Source: Annona cherimola
Lineage: Eukaryota > Streptophyta > Magnoliopsida > Magnoliales > Annonaceae
Length of the DNA: 64,000 nucleotides
Assembly: GCA_030490835.1 (NCBI GenBank)
Contig: CM059973.1
Coordinates: 49,976,008 to 50,040,007 of the forward strand
Direction: 5' to 3'
In this document: piece after piece, positions 54,537-64,000 of the stretch
How the letters are laid out: the number at the start of each line of letters is the position of its first letter
Position numbering within the stretch: the stretch's first letter is position 1
Translations under genes and position numbers: made by a program
The notes under the pieces: generated by a model
Seen by the model: the letters and a program-made list of their open reading frames with translations, nothing else
Database searches by the model: none
Told to the model about the DNA's origin: nothing

Positions 54537-55665
54537 TTGTTTTACTTGAATGTTTCTAAAGTTATTTAGGGGTGGCCTCCCTCTGTCTCTTTATTATGAT
54601 TTAATTACTGCTTTTATTGAAATGATTGACTTAATTCCTCTCTATTTGGAAATGGCATGCCAGCATGGATTTAAATGATATTTCATTGAACCAATGTTCA
54701 AATGGATAGTACAAAGAATTCTCTACATGAGAATGACAAGTTGTCATATGTAAGAGATATATAATGCTGGGGTGACTAAAAGTCATGCATGGAATGGAAA
54801 TCAAGCAGGCTAGTCGAGGTAGTAAGAGGATCGGATGTCCCCCTTGACGAGGCTAAGTCGGACAAGTCCGGCGTTATGGATGAAAAGGATCATGTTATGA
54901 AAGGATATTCCCCGAGCTAACGTACCCTCACATGAAGGATTATGTCATGAATGGAAATGATGTATTTGCATATCCAATATTTATGAAATGCCCAAAATTA
55001 GGATTTAAGAATGGTTTACATGAATACTTTACATGAATAGTTTACATGAATGATTTTCATGAATGATTTTCATGAATGGTTTATGAATGATTTATGAAAA
55101 GGTTTCGTCTCATGTTTTGTTTTCCCACCCTTAGACAGGTGCAGGGGAAATCAAGTGACAGAAAGCATGTTCTTACTGAGGAAAGGAAAAATGAATTTTC
55201 AAAGATTTGTAATCTTTTGTATGTTGAAGCATGAATGAATGCCCTAATGGGATACGCTACGAATACCTTATATAGTTATGACATGACTAAGATAAGAAAT
55301 GGGTTAAATGATAAGTGCTTGTATGCTAAGAACTGATGAATGTACGTATGTATGGAATGAAAATATCATTATCAGGTCAAAATGACCTTTAACATAGAAG
55401 AGCAAGTTGAGATGTTATGAATGAATGCACACTTGATATGTGCAATTGATTACGAGTGTATTATCGCTTGTAAGATAAATGGTGTGGAATGCAAAGACAT
55501 GAAATGATGATGGATAAAAGGAATGACATGAAAAAAATTTAGACGATATCCAATTAAGAACTCGCTGCATAATCAGGGCAACAATCCTGATTCATATTTA
55601 CCAATCGATAAGATCTTGGAGTAAGGCTTAGGATGTGACGTCTCGGGTTGGGGCGCCACAAAGAA

Positions 55666-56520
55666 ATTGCACAAAACCCCTTTGGCAAAATTTTTTCCAT
55701 CCAGTCTCCCTCTTGCGCCTGGGCTTGGGCTTTCTCAAACCTGTCCAATAGGCCCAACAGTCAAGTCTTTTAAAGCCCGCTCACTCCAGCGCCTTAACGG
55801 CCTAGACAACAAGCCTAGACAGTTGGCCCACAACCCACAAGACCCAAGCCTACGGGCTCTAGCAAGCCCAGAGCCAGCCCCTTTGCTCTTAGGTGGGCCT
55901 GTGAAACAGGCCTAAGTTGAGGCAACCCAGTCCCCAAGCCCAAGCCTGTCCACCTAAGAAGCCTAACCTTAGCCCTAGTCCATTCAGGCCCAGTTAACCC
56001 TCCTTTACGCCTGGCTAGGCTTACCTCAAGCTTGTCCGCAACCTAAATAGTTATGCCCAGTTTTTATAAGCCAAGGCGGGGTCAGTCTAGCTCAACCCAG
56101 CGCAGCCCTTCTGAATTCTGACAGAAAGACACGTGGCCCATTATGAACCATCCAAATAAAATTTAACATATTTCTAATCCCGTTATCCGATTTGAATGAT
56201 CCAATAATGATTTTTCTCTATTTTTGGACATTCTGGATCAAATGGAAGGGTCTAATTAAGCCAAATAAGTCCATAAATATCAGTTTTGTGAATTTTATAT
56301 AAATACATGCAATTTTTGAATTATATGTGCAATTAATTCATATGGTTAATTTGTAGGAATTTAGAAAGAAATTTGTAAATAATTTTCATGCTTCTATGAT
56401 TTGTTGCTTTCTATTAAAATTAACCTATTATTGTGCAAAATTTAATTTTTGGATCTTTTGAAAATTTAAATTTAAATAATGGTACAAATATTTTTTATGG
56501 ATATCTAATGTTTTAAAATT
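55666..56520. other. Unassigned host sequence, GCCCA-rich then AT-rich
   Basis: 55690-56060 is full of GCCCA/AAGCC/TGGGC words, with no ORF that looks coding. 56100-56515 is AT-rich with a TATATAAATA near 56297. It may be LTR sequence of the old host copia element, but I cannot prove that. The last five bases AAAAT are a target duplication. Confidence 0.45.
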
Positions 56521-59500
56521 GTTAGAATTCAAGGCAAATTAAACACAATCCATGTTTTGATAATTAACACCTCAATTTAGGGATTAATTAAGCACTAATG
56601 AGTTTGCTAAGTGTTTCAAAGGTTAAAAATTCAAGTTTCAAAAGATAGCAAGTCAAATCGCGGTCCCAAGTCGACTCAGCTATCGACTTAGGTCAAGTCG
56701 ACTCCCAAGTCGACTCTAGAATCGACTTCAAATGCATAAAATTGGACAGAGCTGAAATTGGGACTCGGAGACAGGTGAAGTCGTAGTGAAGTCGACTCCG
56801 TTTGCGACTTAGGTGAAGTCACTAACCCAAATCGACTTCAGATGTGACTTCGGTATAGCCTTGCTGAATACTTCGAAGTTCTAAGGGTTAAGTCGCTTTC
56901 CTAGTCGACTCCACAATGCGACTTAGGTGAAGTTGAAATTCAAGTCGACCTGAACATGCAACTTGGGTAGAGTCGAAGACCAAGTCGACCCAAGCAAGCG
57001 ACTCAAGTACATGGCCACTTCAGATTACTTCAAAGACGTATTATTATTGAATGATCAACATTATATTGAAGTTTGGACAACAAGATTAAGAAGAACAATT
57101 GATGCGCACCAAGTGCTTGTCATTAAGAGCACTGTGATCACCAGTTTAATTAAAATTAACCGAAACACATTAAAGCTACCACTATGCGGGTGATAGTGTA
57201 GAATAACAGTGAGTCGGGTCGAATCCACAGAGAGGCGATGTAGTTTTGAATTATTTTTAAGAGAAAGAGAGGGTATAGAGAAGAGAGAGAAAGAAGTTAG
57301 AGAAAAAGGAAAGAAATTAGAGAGAAAGGAGAAGAAATTAGAGAGATAAGAGAGAAGAGAGAAAGAGATGTTAGAGAGAGAGAAGAAAAGAGAAAATAGA
57401 AGAAATTAGAGAGAGAAAGAAGAAAGAGAAAGAGACGTTAGAGAGAGAAAGAAGAAAGAGAAAAGATTAGAAGAGTTGGAAAGAAAGTGAGACAAGAAGC
57501 TAAAATAAAAGAAATTTTAATTAACTAACAACTTAATTAAAGCTATTCTAAGAAAGCAATTAAAGGCTATGAAACTCAACTATTAAAGTAGGAAGAAAAT
57601 TATATTAAATTTAATCTAAAAATTACAAAGCAAAAAATAAAGCAGTAAATCTAATCTAAGAATTAAAACTACAAATTAAAAATTAACAACTACGAAGCAC
57701 TACAAACCATAAAATAACAAAATAAAATTTACATCACCCAATTATGAAGAGCAAATCTCTACTTTATGGGAATTTTATTACTTGGCCCCACCTCCTTGCT
57801 AGGGGTCCCACAAGATGGGTCCCACCCAAAGGAGAGGATTGCTTGGTGTGTGTTAGTGCCCATCTTCAACGCAAGAGGGACCCTTCTTTTATAAGTGTTG
57901 GACAGCCCTCTCTCCCTTTGAAAAAATTGATGTGGGATTTCTGCTTTTGCCTTCAACTGTAGCTGCCCTTTGCTTCTTCACTTTTCTGCTACTGTCCGTT
58001 CTTGCAAGCTGCCATTTGTTGCTGCTTATTTAGGTGATTCAGTGGAGAGATGAAAAGGGCTGGTTGGTAATGGCGGCATCGATGGTGAGAGGTGGTGTCG
58101 CTATTGTGATTTGCTGCTTGTAATTTCATCAAAGAGTTAGCTAGCTCCGGTTGCTGGTTTGCCAGGAGTTGAGGGCATGATCGAGGGCTTGGCGACAACG
58201 AGGATTTTGGTGCTGCATTGTAGAAGAGGATCAGATCTGTTGGAGCAGAGAAGAGAGGATTTTCTGAGGCGCTAATTGTTGTTGGTGCGGTCGTGGACAG
58301 CTGGTGTTGCAGAGATGAATCGGTGCTTGGTTGAAGATGGCGTGCTTGTTGCCAGACTTTTCTTTTGCGGTTCGGTGATAGCTGCTGTCTATCGGTACAG
58401 GAGAAGGAAATTGAGCTCTGGTAATGGCTGCTATGCTTGGATGGATTTGGATTGGGAGAAATCGATGGGTTTAATGGTCGGCTGTGAGAAGATGGGAAGA
58501 TAAGCAAGGGGGCTGCCGGTGCTAAATGGCTTGGAAAAGGGGTTGTTGGACGGCTGGAATCAGGCTGCTACTACTTGGCTGTTGTGTTGCTAGTATGGCT
58601 ATTGTGTTGCCGTCGATTTAAGGGAGCTAGGAATGGCGGTGAGTTGCAGACGGCTTACTGATGCAGAGGAGAAAGCCGGACGCCATGGCTGTTGGAATCT
58701 GCCGGTCCTGATGCTTGGGATTTTTTCAAGAGCAGCTAGTTCTTCCAGTTTCAGGCTAGAAGGTGATCAGAAATAGGTGCTGCCTATTGCTGATGCTTCG
58801 TTGGAGTTACAGAGGAGGGGGGCTGAAATTTCTGCTGCAAAAGCTGGATCTTAGTGGCGGTCGCCGGTCATTTTGCTTACCAGTGATATGAGAGAGAGGC
58901 TGGAAAATGGGTTATCCAATTAGAGGTGGTAGGCTGATTTTGGGCGATAATTTCTGCTCGGGAATGGTATGGGTGTTGTGCTGGAAAAAGGGGCTGCTTC
59001 AATGGGTGTTAATGGCTATCGGTGCTTTGAGACGGGTTGAATCATGGTGAAGCATAGGAAGAGCTGTTGAAAATCCAACTAATGCAGGGACGGCTGCAAT
59101 TTGGGGCTTCCGGATTCTTTTGATTGCTCACATGGCTGTCCTGTCTGGACGATTCGGTCATGGCTGCCGATTTGGGATGTGTCATTGCTTGGCATGGAGA
59201 AGACGGTGCTGAATCAATTAGGTTGCTCGTTCTCTGCTCGTCGATTCAATTGTAGGTTGCTGAAATGAAGATGCGGTGGGTTTAATGGCTATTGACGGTG
59301 ATCGGCTGCTTGAAAATTTTCGGTGATGAACTCGATGATGAAGTGCGGCCATTTTGGGAAGATTTTGCTGTTGAGAGAAGGAAGGGGATTTGGGCCAGCT
59401 TAGAGCAGAGGTTGACGCCGGGTTTTCATGGCTGAATCGTGGCTACCGGTGGTGTCAATGTTGCCGTTGACGGGAAGCTTGATTTGGGGGTGATGGAGCA

Positions 59501-60845
59501 CCAGAATATGGTGCTCCGGCGGTGCTCCGGCCATCTGCACTTATGCAGAAAATGAAAACGTGAATTTAAATATTTAGTTTCTATTAAAATAATTTTCATA
59601 ACCTCGCATAGACTTTTAATTTACTTTTGAGCCCCTTTTGAATTTATTTTATGACATTTAATCAAAAATATGATTTTCATGAAATTCCACTTAAAACCTG
59701 CATTTAATTAATGTTTTAATATTTAATTGTGCGAATTTAACATGGAATTAAATGGAAATTTTTAGACTTATCAACAATCATCATGAATCAAGGCCACAAA
59801 GAAAATCTTCTCAAGAGTAATGGGTATTGCTTTGTTTTTTAGCAAAATAGATGCATACCAAAGATATTTAATGAAGAACAAGAGAAGAAAAGGAAATGAA
59901 CAAGAATAAGATCACTTGCAAGAATCCAAAGTTCCAAGATAATCAAATGTTTGGTGAAGTCGCACCCAAAGTCGACTCCACCATGCGACTTGGGTCAAGT
60001 TCGAGATCAATTCGACCTGAAGCTAAAACATGGAAGTGGAAGCCAAAGTCAAAGTCACACCCGAAGTCAACTCCACCATGCGACTTGGATGAAGTCGCAC
60101 GCCAAGTCGACTCCATATGCGACTTGGTTCGCAACAGTCAAAAAAATTCGAACGTTGGCGCATTCAATACGCGCCACTTACCACCAAACGTTCAAATTTC
60201 CTTCCCATTACTTAAGGAGCTTCAAGGGAATGTGAAAGAGGTTAGAGAAGCATTGATTGAGCTCACCTTCCACTCTCTCGCATTTTAGTTGATCTATAAG
60301 AAGATTAAAGAAGAACTGTACTTCAAGCTGCTGAAAGTTGTATTGTTGTATTTCCTACTGCCTCTACAAGTTCTTCTAAGTACTGCAAACTGCCTACACG
60401 AATCTGTAAAGTATAGATCTTTCATTTTGTTTTTTTCACTTGATTTGATATTGGAAATCGAAACCAAGTGAAAGCAAAGTAGTGTTGTGACTAGAGTAAG
60501 ACTCGTCACCTACTTGTGCTGTGTTTGTACAAGCCCCCTAGAGCTGGAATCTAGAAGAGAGATGTTGTTCTAGTTGTATTGAAATCTAATAGTGGAACCC
60601 AAGTCACAACGGTTGTGAGCTTGGAAAAGTGGAGTAGGGAAGGTTGCCCGAACTACTATAAATCTTTGTCTCTTAGAGTGGCTTGACTGTTTGTGTTTTA
60701 TTACTTTATTTCTCTCCATTTTTCTGTTTGTTCCATTGAGGGGATTAACTCAAAAAAGGAGAAAATTTCTGTTTAAGCAAAGAATTTTAAAATACCCAAT
60801 TCACCCCTCCCCTTTTGGATAATCGTCATAAACTCAGGACTAACA
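56521..60845 (+). mobile_element. Solo LTR of the Sire-type copia family
   Basis: Runs TGTTAGAATTC to GGACTAACA, with the TSD AAAAT (56516-56520, 60846-60850). It is the reverse complement of 3069-4831/17764-19421, so its sense is plus. It carries the GTCGACTT-type repeats (56660-57005, 59955-60125). It is split by an Athila-family solo LTR; without that it is about 1.65 kb. Confidence 0.92.
57100..59773 (-). mobile_element. Solo LTR of the Athila-like family, inverted
   Basis: 2674 bp with the perfect TSD ACAAT (57095-57099, 59774-59778). On the minus strand it starts TGATAAGTCTAAAAATTTCC and ends with the same ACAAGCACTTGG-type end as 34140-34305. It has the GA-rich tract (57240-57500) and a TATAAAAG box (minus, 57893-57886). 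It lacks the armadillo fragment of the young element. Confidence 0.92.
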
Positions 60846-60850
60846 AAAAT

Positions 60851-61539
60851 AAATTGATTAAAACAACATGCTACCAAAGTAGCCTCTCTTGTGTAGGTTA
60901 ATTTATTTTTAAGACATTAAGATAATAGTATATATGTAATTCATGCGAATATTCATCAACTCAAAGGAAGATTAATATTTGGCTGAATTACGTATACATT
61001 TGTGGTAATAAATATGTGATAATTATTTGGTACTCCATGTGAATAATAATTCGATCTAAAGAAAGGCTTGTTGTTTGATAGGATTTTATTATTAATATTT
61101 GATTAATACACGAAATGTTGTGGATATGTAATTAATATGGATATTAATCAGCCAAAAGAAAGGTTAATATTTGGTTGGATTACATAGACACTTGCAGTGA
61201 TAAATATGTGATAATTATTAGGCATTCCATGTAAATAATAGTCGGTCCAAAGAAAGGCCTATTGTTTGACAGGACTTTATTGTTAATATTTGATTGCTAC
61301 ATCAACAGTACCACTTACAACTTAATAACTTTTGTCCAAAGACAAAGTATTAATGTTGTGTTAGGTATCCTGTGATGGGCCCTACCATTATTTGAATTGC
61401 TAAAATTCTATAAAAAACTTATGTGAACGTATCGTTTTGTTCAATTTTCGGTCAATTTATCTGCTTATATTATATCTGCGAACATTTATTCTATCTTCAT
61501 GTTGAAATAATGAAAATAAAATATTTTGAGCACTCTTAA
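60851..61539 (+). repeat. Leader-like region with 192-bp tandem duplication
   Basis: Two adjacent copies of a roughly 190-bp AT-rich unit (60933-61124 and 61125-about 61316). Shared phrases include TTAATATTTGG, AAATATGTGATAATTATT and AAAGAAAGGC. The region lies directly upstream of the decayed copia gag. Function unknown. Confidence 0.7.
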
Positions 61540-64000
61540 CTTTATGAATCTAAATCTTGCACTAAGAATTGAACAACTCCCTCCTTTTGCAGTCAAAAGT
61601 TCCAATGAGGAAAAATAGGAACTTTGAGAAGCGAGATTATTCAAATAGCATGAGTTTTATGATTATAAAGTGTAAAATGTTGAAAACTTTCAAGGGGACT
61701 TTATGTCCGAAAAGGTAACTAATGTCAAATTTTCTATTTAGAAAATTGAAAAGCTCTTTGCTAAAGATAATAAAACTGAAACGAATAGGTTTGGTTGAAC
61801 TTGATTTCAATAAGGTATATAGTTAAAGAAAATATAATAGAGTACTTGTCTCTTCTTACTTTGAAACTAAAGGCACTAAGGTTAAAGTGGATTTGCCTGA
61901 CACAATTTGGTCAATTTAAAGTTAATTATGACTGACAAAAGGATAAATGATCTCTTAACGAGCTTATTTTTATTGTGTCCAAAAAGAGAATAGGTTGAAG
62001 TGAGAAAAGACTAAAAGTACTCACTTAGCAAGTACTTATAAGGACATAGAAAATGATAAGGAAACTACGGGTGGTCCAACATAAAAGAAACCAAATAAGA
62101 AATTTGGCTATTACTTTTGACAAGCTCTTGGACACATAGAGGAGAATTGTACCAATAAGGGTACATTTTTTACTTTGGTTTGTTTAGTGCTTAATTTAGC
62201 CTTAGCCCCAAGAGACATTTTTATGAATAGATTTGGTGTTGTTATTCATGTAAGTGTGTCAGTGTAGGATTGCTTGAGTTGCTAAAAGGCCAAATGATAA
62301 TGAAAGATTTATCGATGGAGGCGATAGCAAATCAGATACTATTGAGACTATGTGGACATTTAAGTTATTGTTATTAAAAAATCAACTTTATTTGAATTTG
62401 AAAAAGACATATGGTACCATTTTTAATGAAATTTTGTTTCTATTTCTATATTGAATAAATTTGGTTATTCTTATTCATTTAGAAATTTTAATTTAGTCTT
62501 TTTTAAATTCGAATATTATTAGATATGCTGAACAATTTCATGATATAAATCCTATGATCCTACATTCAGTTGTTTTGAGGCCAAAAATGTCAAGCATTTG
62601 AAGATATTAAGCTTGAGAGGGAGATAAAGTTAGGGACTATTTCTTTAAAGAGAAATCTATAAGACATCGTTGATAAATAAGTTATTTCTGATGATCAAGC
62701 TCAACAACCTCAAGAATAGATGACATTGAAAATATCTAACTTTTAAAGAGAAATCTATAAGACATCGTTGATAAACAGGTTATTCCTAATGATCAAGGTC
62801 AACACCCTTAAGAATGGATGTCATTGAAAAGATCTACTAGAGAATGGATCCCATTGAAGAGATCTATTAGAGAAAGGAGAATGTGGTTTCCGATGGTTAC
62901 ATCAGATTTCTCCAATACATCAGGATAATATTGGATTGGTGGAAGTGATTCCGTCAAGCAATACAAAGTAAAAACTCTTAAAAATATATTGATGTCATAA
63001 ATATGTGATTAAGTTTGTGAAAGACAATGACAATTTGGTAACCAGTTTCATTACCTGAAGGTATAAAGCTGATTGGTTATAAATGGATATTTAAAACAAA
63101 GAAGAACGTGAAAAGGCATAAAGTCTGTCTTATCACAATGAACTTTACTCAAAAGGAAGGCATAAATTACAAAGAAATTTTCTCTCCGATTTTATTAAAA
63201 GTTTCTTTCAAGATAAATGACTTTAGTGTCAGGTTTTAACCTTGAGCTGTAGTAGATGGATGTAAGGATAACATTCATAATAGACTTTCAGTTTTTAAAA
63301 TAAAAATCCATCTACGAGCTCAAGAAAGTTTTCTATTAATGGTATTGCAAATTTTATCAAATTGTGATCTCATTCGGTTTTAAAATGAATTCAGTTGACA
63401 ATTGCGTATACTATAAGTTTAGTGGGAGTAATCATAGGTTCGGTGGGAATAACACACAGACATACAGTTTTTCAACATCAATATAAGTTTATTGCATAAA
63501 ATTAAGATATTTCTGTCAAAGAAATTTAATGAAAAATCTTAAAAATATGTCTTTTGTATTAGGAATTCAGATATATCAGGATTATTCTTGGCGTATTCTT
63601 GGATGATCACAAAAGACCTATATTAAGAAAATACTCAAGATACTTGGTATGCAGGATTGTAAATTAGATGATACCTCCTTGCTAAGGGAGATAAATTTTA
63701 TCTCCATCAATGCCTTAAGAAAGATTTTAAATCTAAGAAAATGTAAAAAACTCCCTATGCTTTAGTAGTGGAAAGTTTGGTTGATGCTCAGGTTTTGAAT
63801 CTCAAACTAGTATACTTTTGGATATTGCGCACATTGTTGGGATGTTTAGCAGATATTTAAGTAATTTAGGAATGGATCTTTAAGAAGTAGCCAAACAGTT
63901 TTTTAAAGCACTTTTAGAGAACAAAATACTACATGTTCACATAAAGAAAATCAGGTAAGGTAAAGATCATTTGGTATTTAGATTTTGACATTATTGGATG
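61540..64000 (+). pseudogene. Decayed plus-strand copia element (gag, protease, RT), runs off window
   Basis: Gag similarity begins MNLNLALRIEQLPPFAVKSS at about 61544-61603. Across frameshifts it reads MSEKVTNVKF, LPDTIWSI and ENRLK-EKTKSTHLA (61700-62030), then a lost zinc knuckle near 62110-62160, then TLVCLVLNLALAPRD before the protease. The integrase is missing. The RT reads LPEGIKLIGYKWIFKTKKNV then KRHKVCLITMNFTQKEGINY and KEIFSPILLK (63053-63200). A C-terminal RT/RNase H piece (DIAHIVGMFSRYLSNLGMDL, about 63825-63885) precedes the window edge. Stops are abundant. The LTR end and primer site at 21884-21899 could belong to it. Confidence 0.8.
62644..62839 (+). repeat. 98-bp tandem duplication in copia remnant
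   Basis: TTTAAAGAGAAATCTATAAG starts both copies (62644 and 62742). The copies have diverged by several substitutions, and a partial third phrase (AGAATGGATCCCATTGAA) follows. Confidence 0.8.

Larger units (their letters stand above)
48085..55660 (+). mobile_element. Giant solo LTR, chromodomain-gypsy type, copy 2
   Basis: Starts TGTAATACCC and ends GGGGCGCCACA, with the perfect TSD AAGAA (48080-48084, 55661-55665). It is homologous to 11757-17291. It contains a MITE (48526-48806) and an inverted solo LTR (51534-54536). Without these it is about 4.3 kb. No coding sequence. Putative splice donor at 49714, mini-exon 51425-51468, acceptor AG at 55133-55134, terminal hairpin at 55571-55592. Confidence 0.87.

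Noticed and set aside
57989..58507. 172-codon Ser/Pro/Gln-rich frame on the minus strand
   Set aside because: It lies wholly in the Athila-family solo LTR, in the part equivalent to the GC-rich section of the young LTR; composition explains the open frame.

Overview
This is a plant (angiosperm) nuclear window made almost entirely of nested, mostly dead transposable elements. I found no intact host gene, no tRNA or rRNA gene and no CRISPR array. The reverse transcriptases, integrases, primer-binding sites and 1-5 kb LTRs are those of plant Sire-type Ty1/copia, Athila-type Ty3/gypsy, chromodomain (Tekay/Del-type) Ty3/gypsy and L1-type LINE elements. Such nesting is typical of gene-poor, probably pericentromeric heterochromatin. 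The species cannot be read from the sequence. Boundaries were set by eye from LTR ends, target-site duplications (TSDs) and restored reading frames.

Layout. (1) A decayed LINE (1-3068 and 19427-21130) is split by a minus-strand Sire-type copia element (3069-19421, TSD CAAAG). That element's gag is split by a 5.5-kb solo LTR (11757-17291, TSD ATATG). A PIF/Harbinger-type MITE (2417-2703) also sits in the LINE. (2) 21131-22781 holds an LTR end with a tRNA-Met primer site and unassigned sequence. (3) An Athila-type element (22782-47962, TSD AATGT/AATGC) is split in gag by a chromodomain gypsy element (25907-41255, TSD TAGTG). The 3' LTR of that element is split by a young, non-autonomous Athila-like element (32042-39549, TSD GGAAG). 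This makes a four-level nest. (4) A second giant solo LTR (48085-55660, TSD AAGAA) carries another copy of the MITE and an inverted solo LTR of the chromodomain family (51534-54536). (5) A copia solo LTR (56521-60845, TSD AAAAT) contains an inverted Athila-family solo LTR (57100-59773, TSD ACAAT). (6) A decayed plus-strand copia element runs off the right edge (about 61540-64000).

Points of most interest. The four giant gypsy LTRs share an order of TATA box, consensus-like 5' splice site, 3' splice site, mini-exon (39 nt in two copies), second 5' splice site, GC-rich conserved block, 3' splice site and terminal hairpin. This suggests introns inside the LTR. One of them carries a roughly 48-bp-period array of small hairpins whose arms change together. 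The young element carries an armadillo-repeat exon fragment of a host gene in both LTRs, next to the TATA box, plus an intact 558-codon ORF. The chromodomain element keeps a frameshift-free 1572-codon Gag-Pol frame broken by 12 stops, 11 of which fit C-to-T decay.
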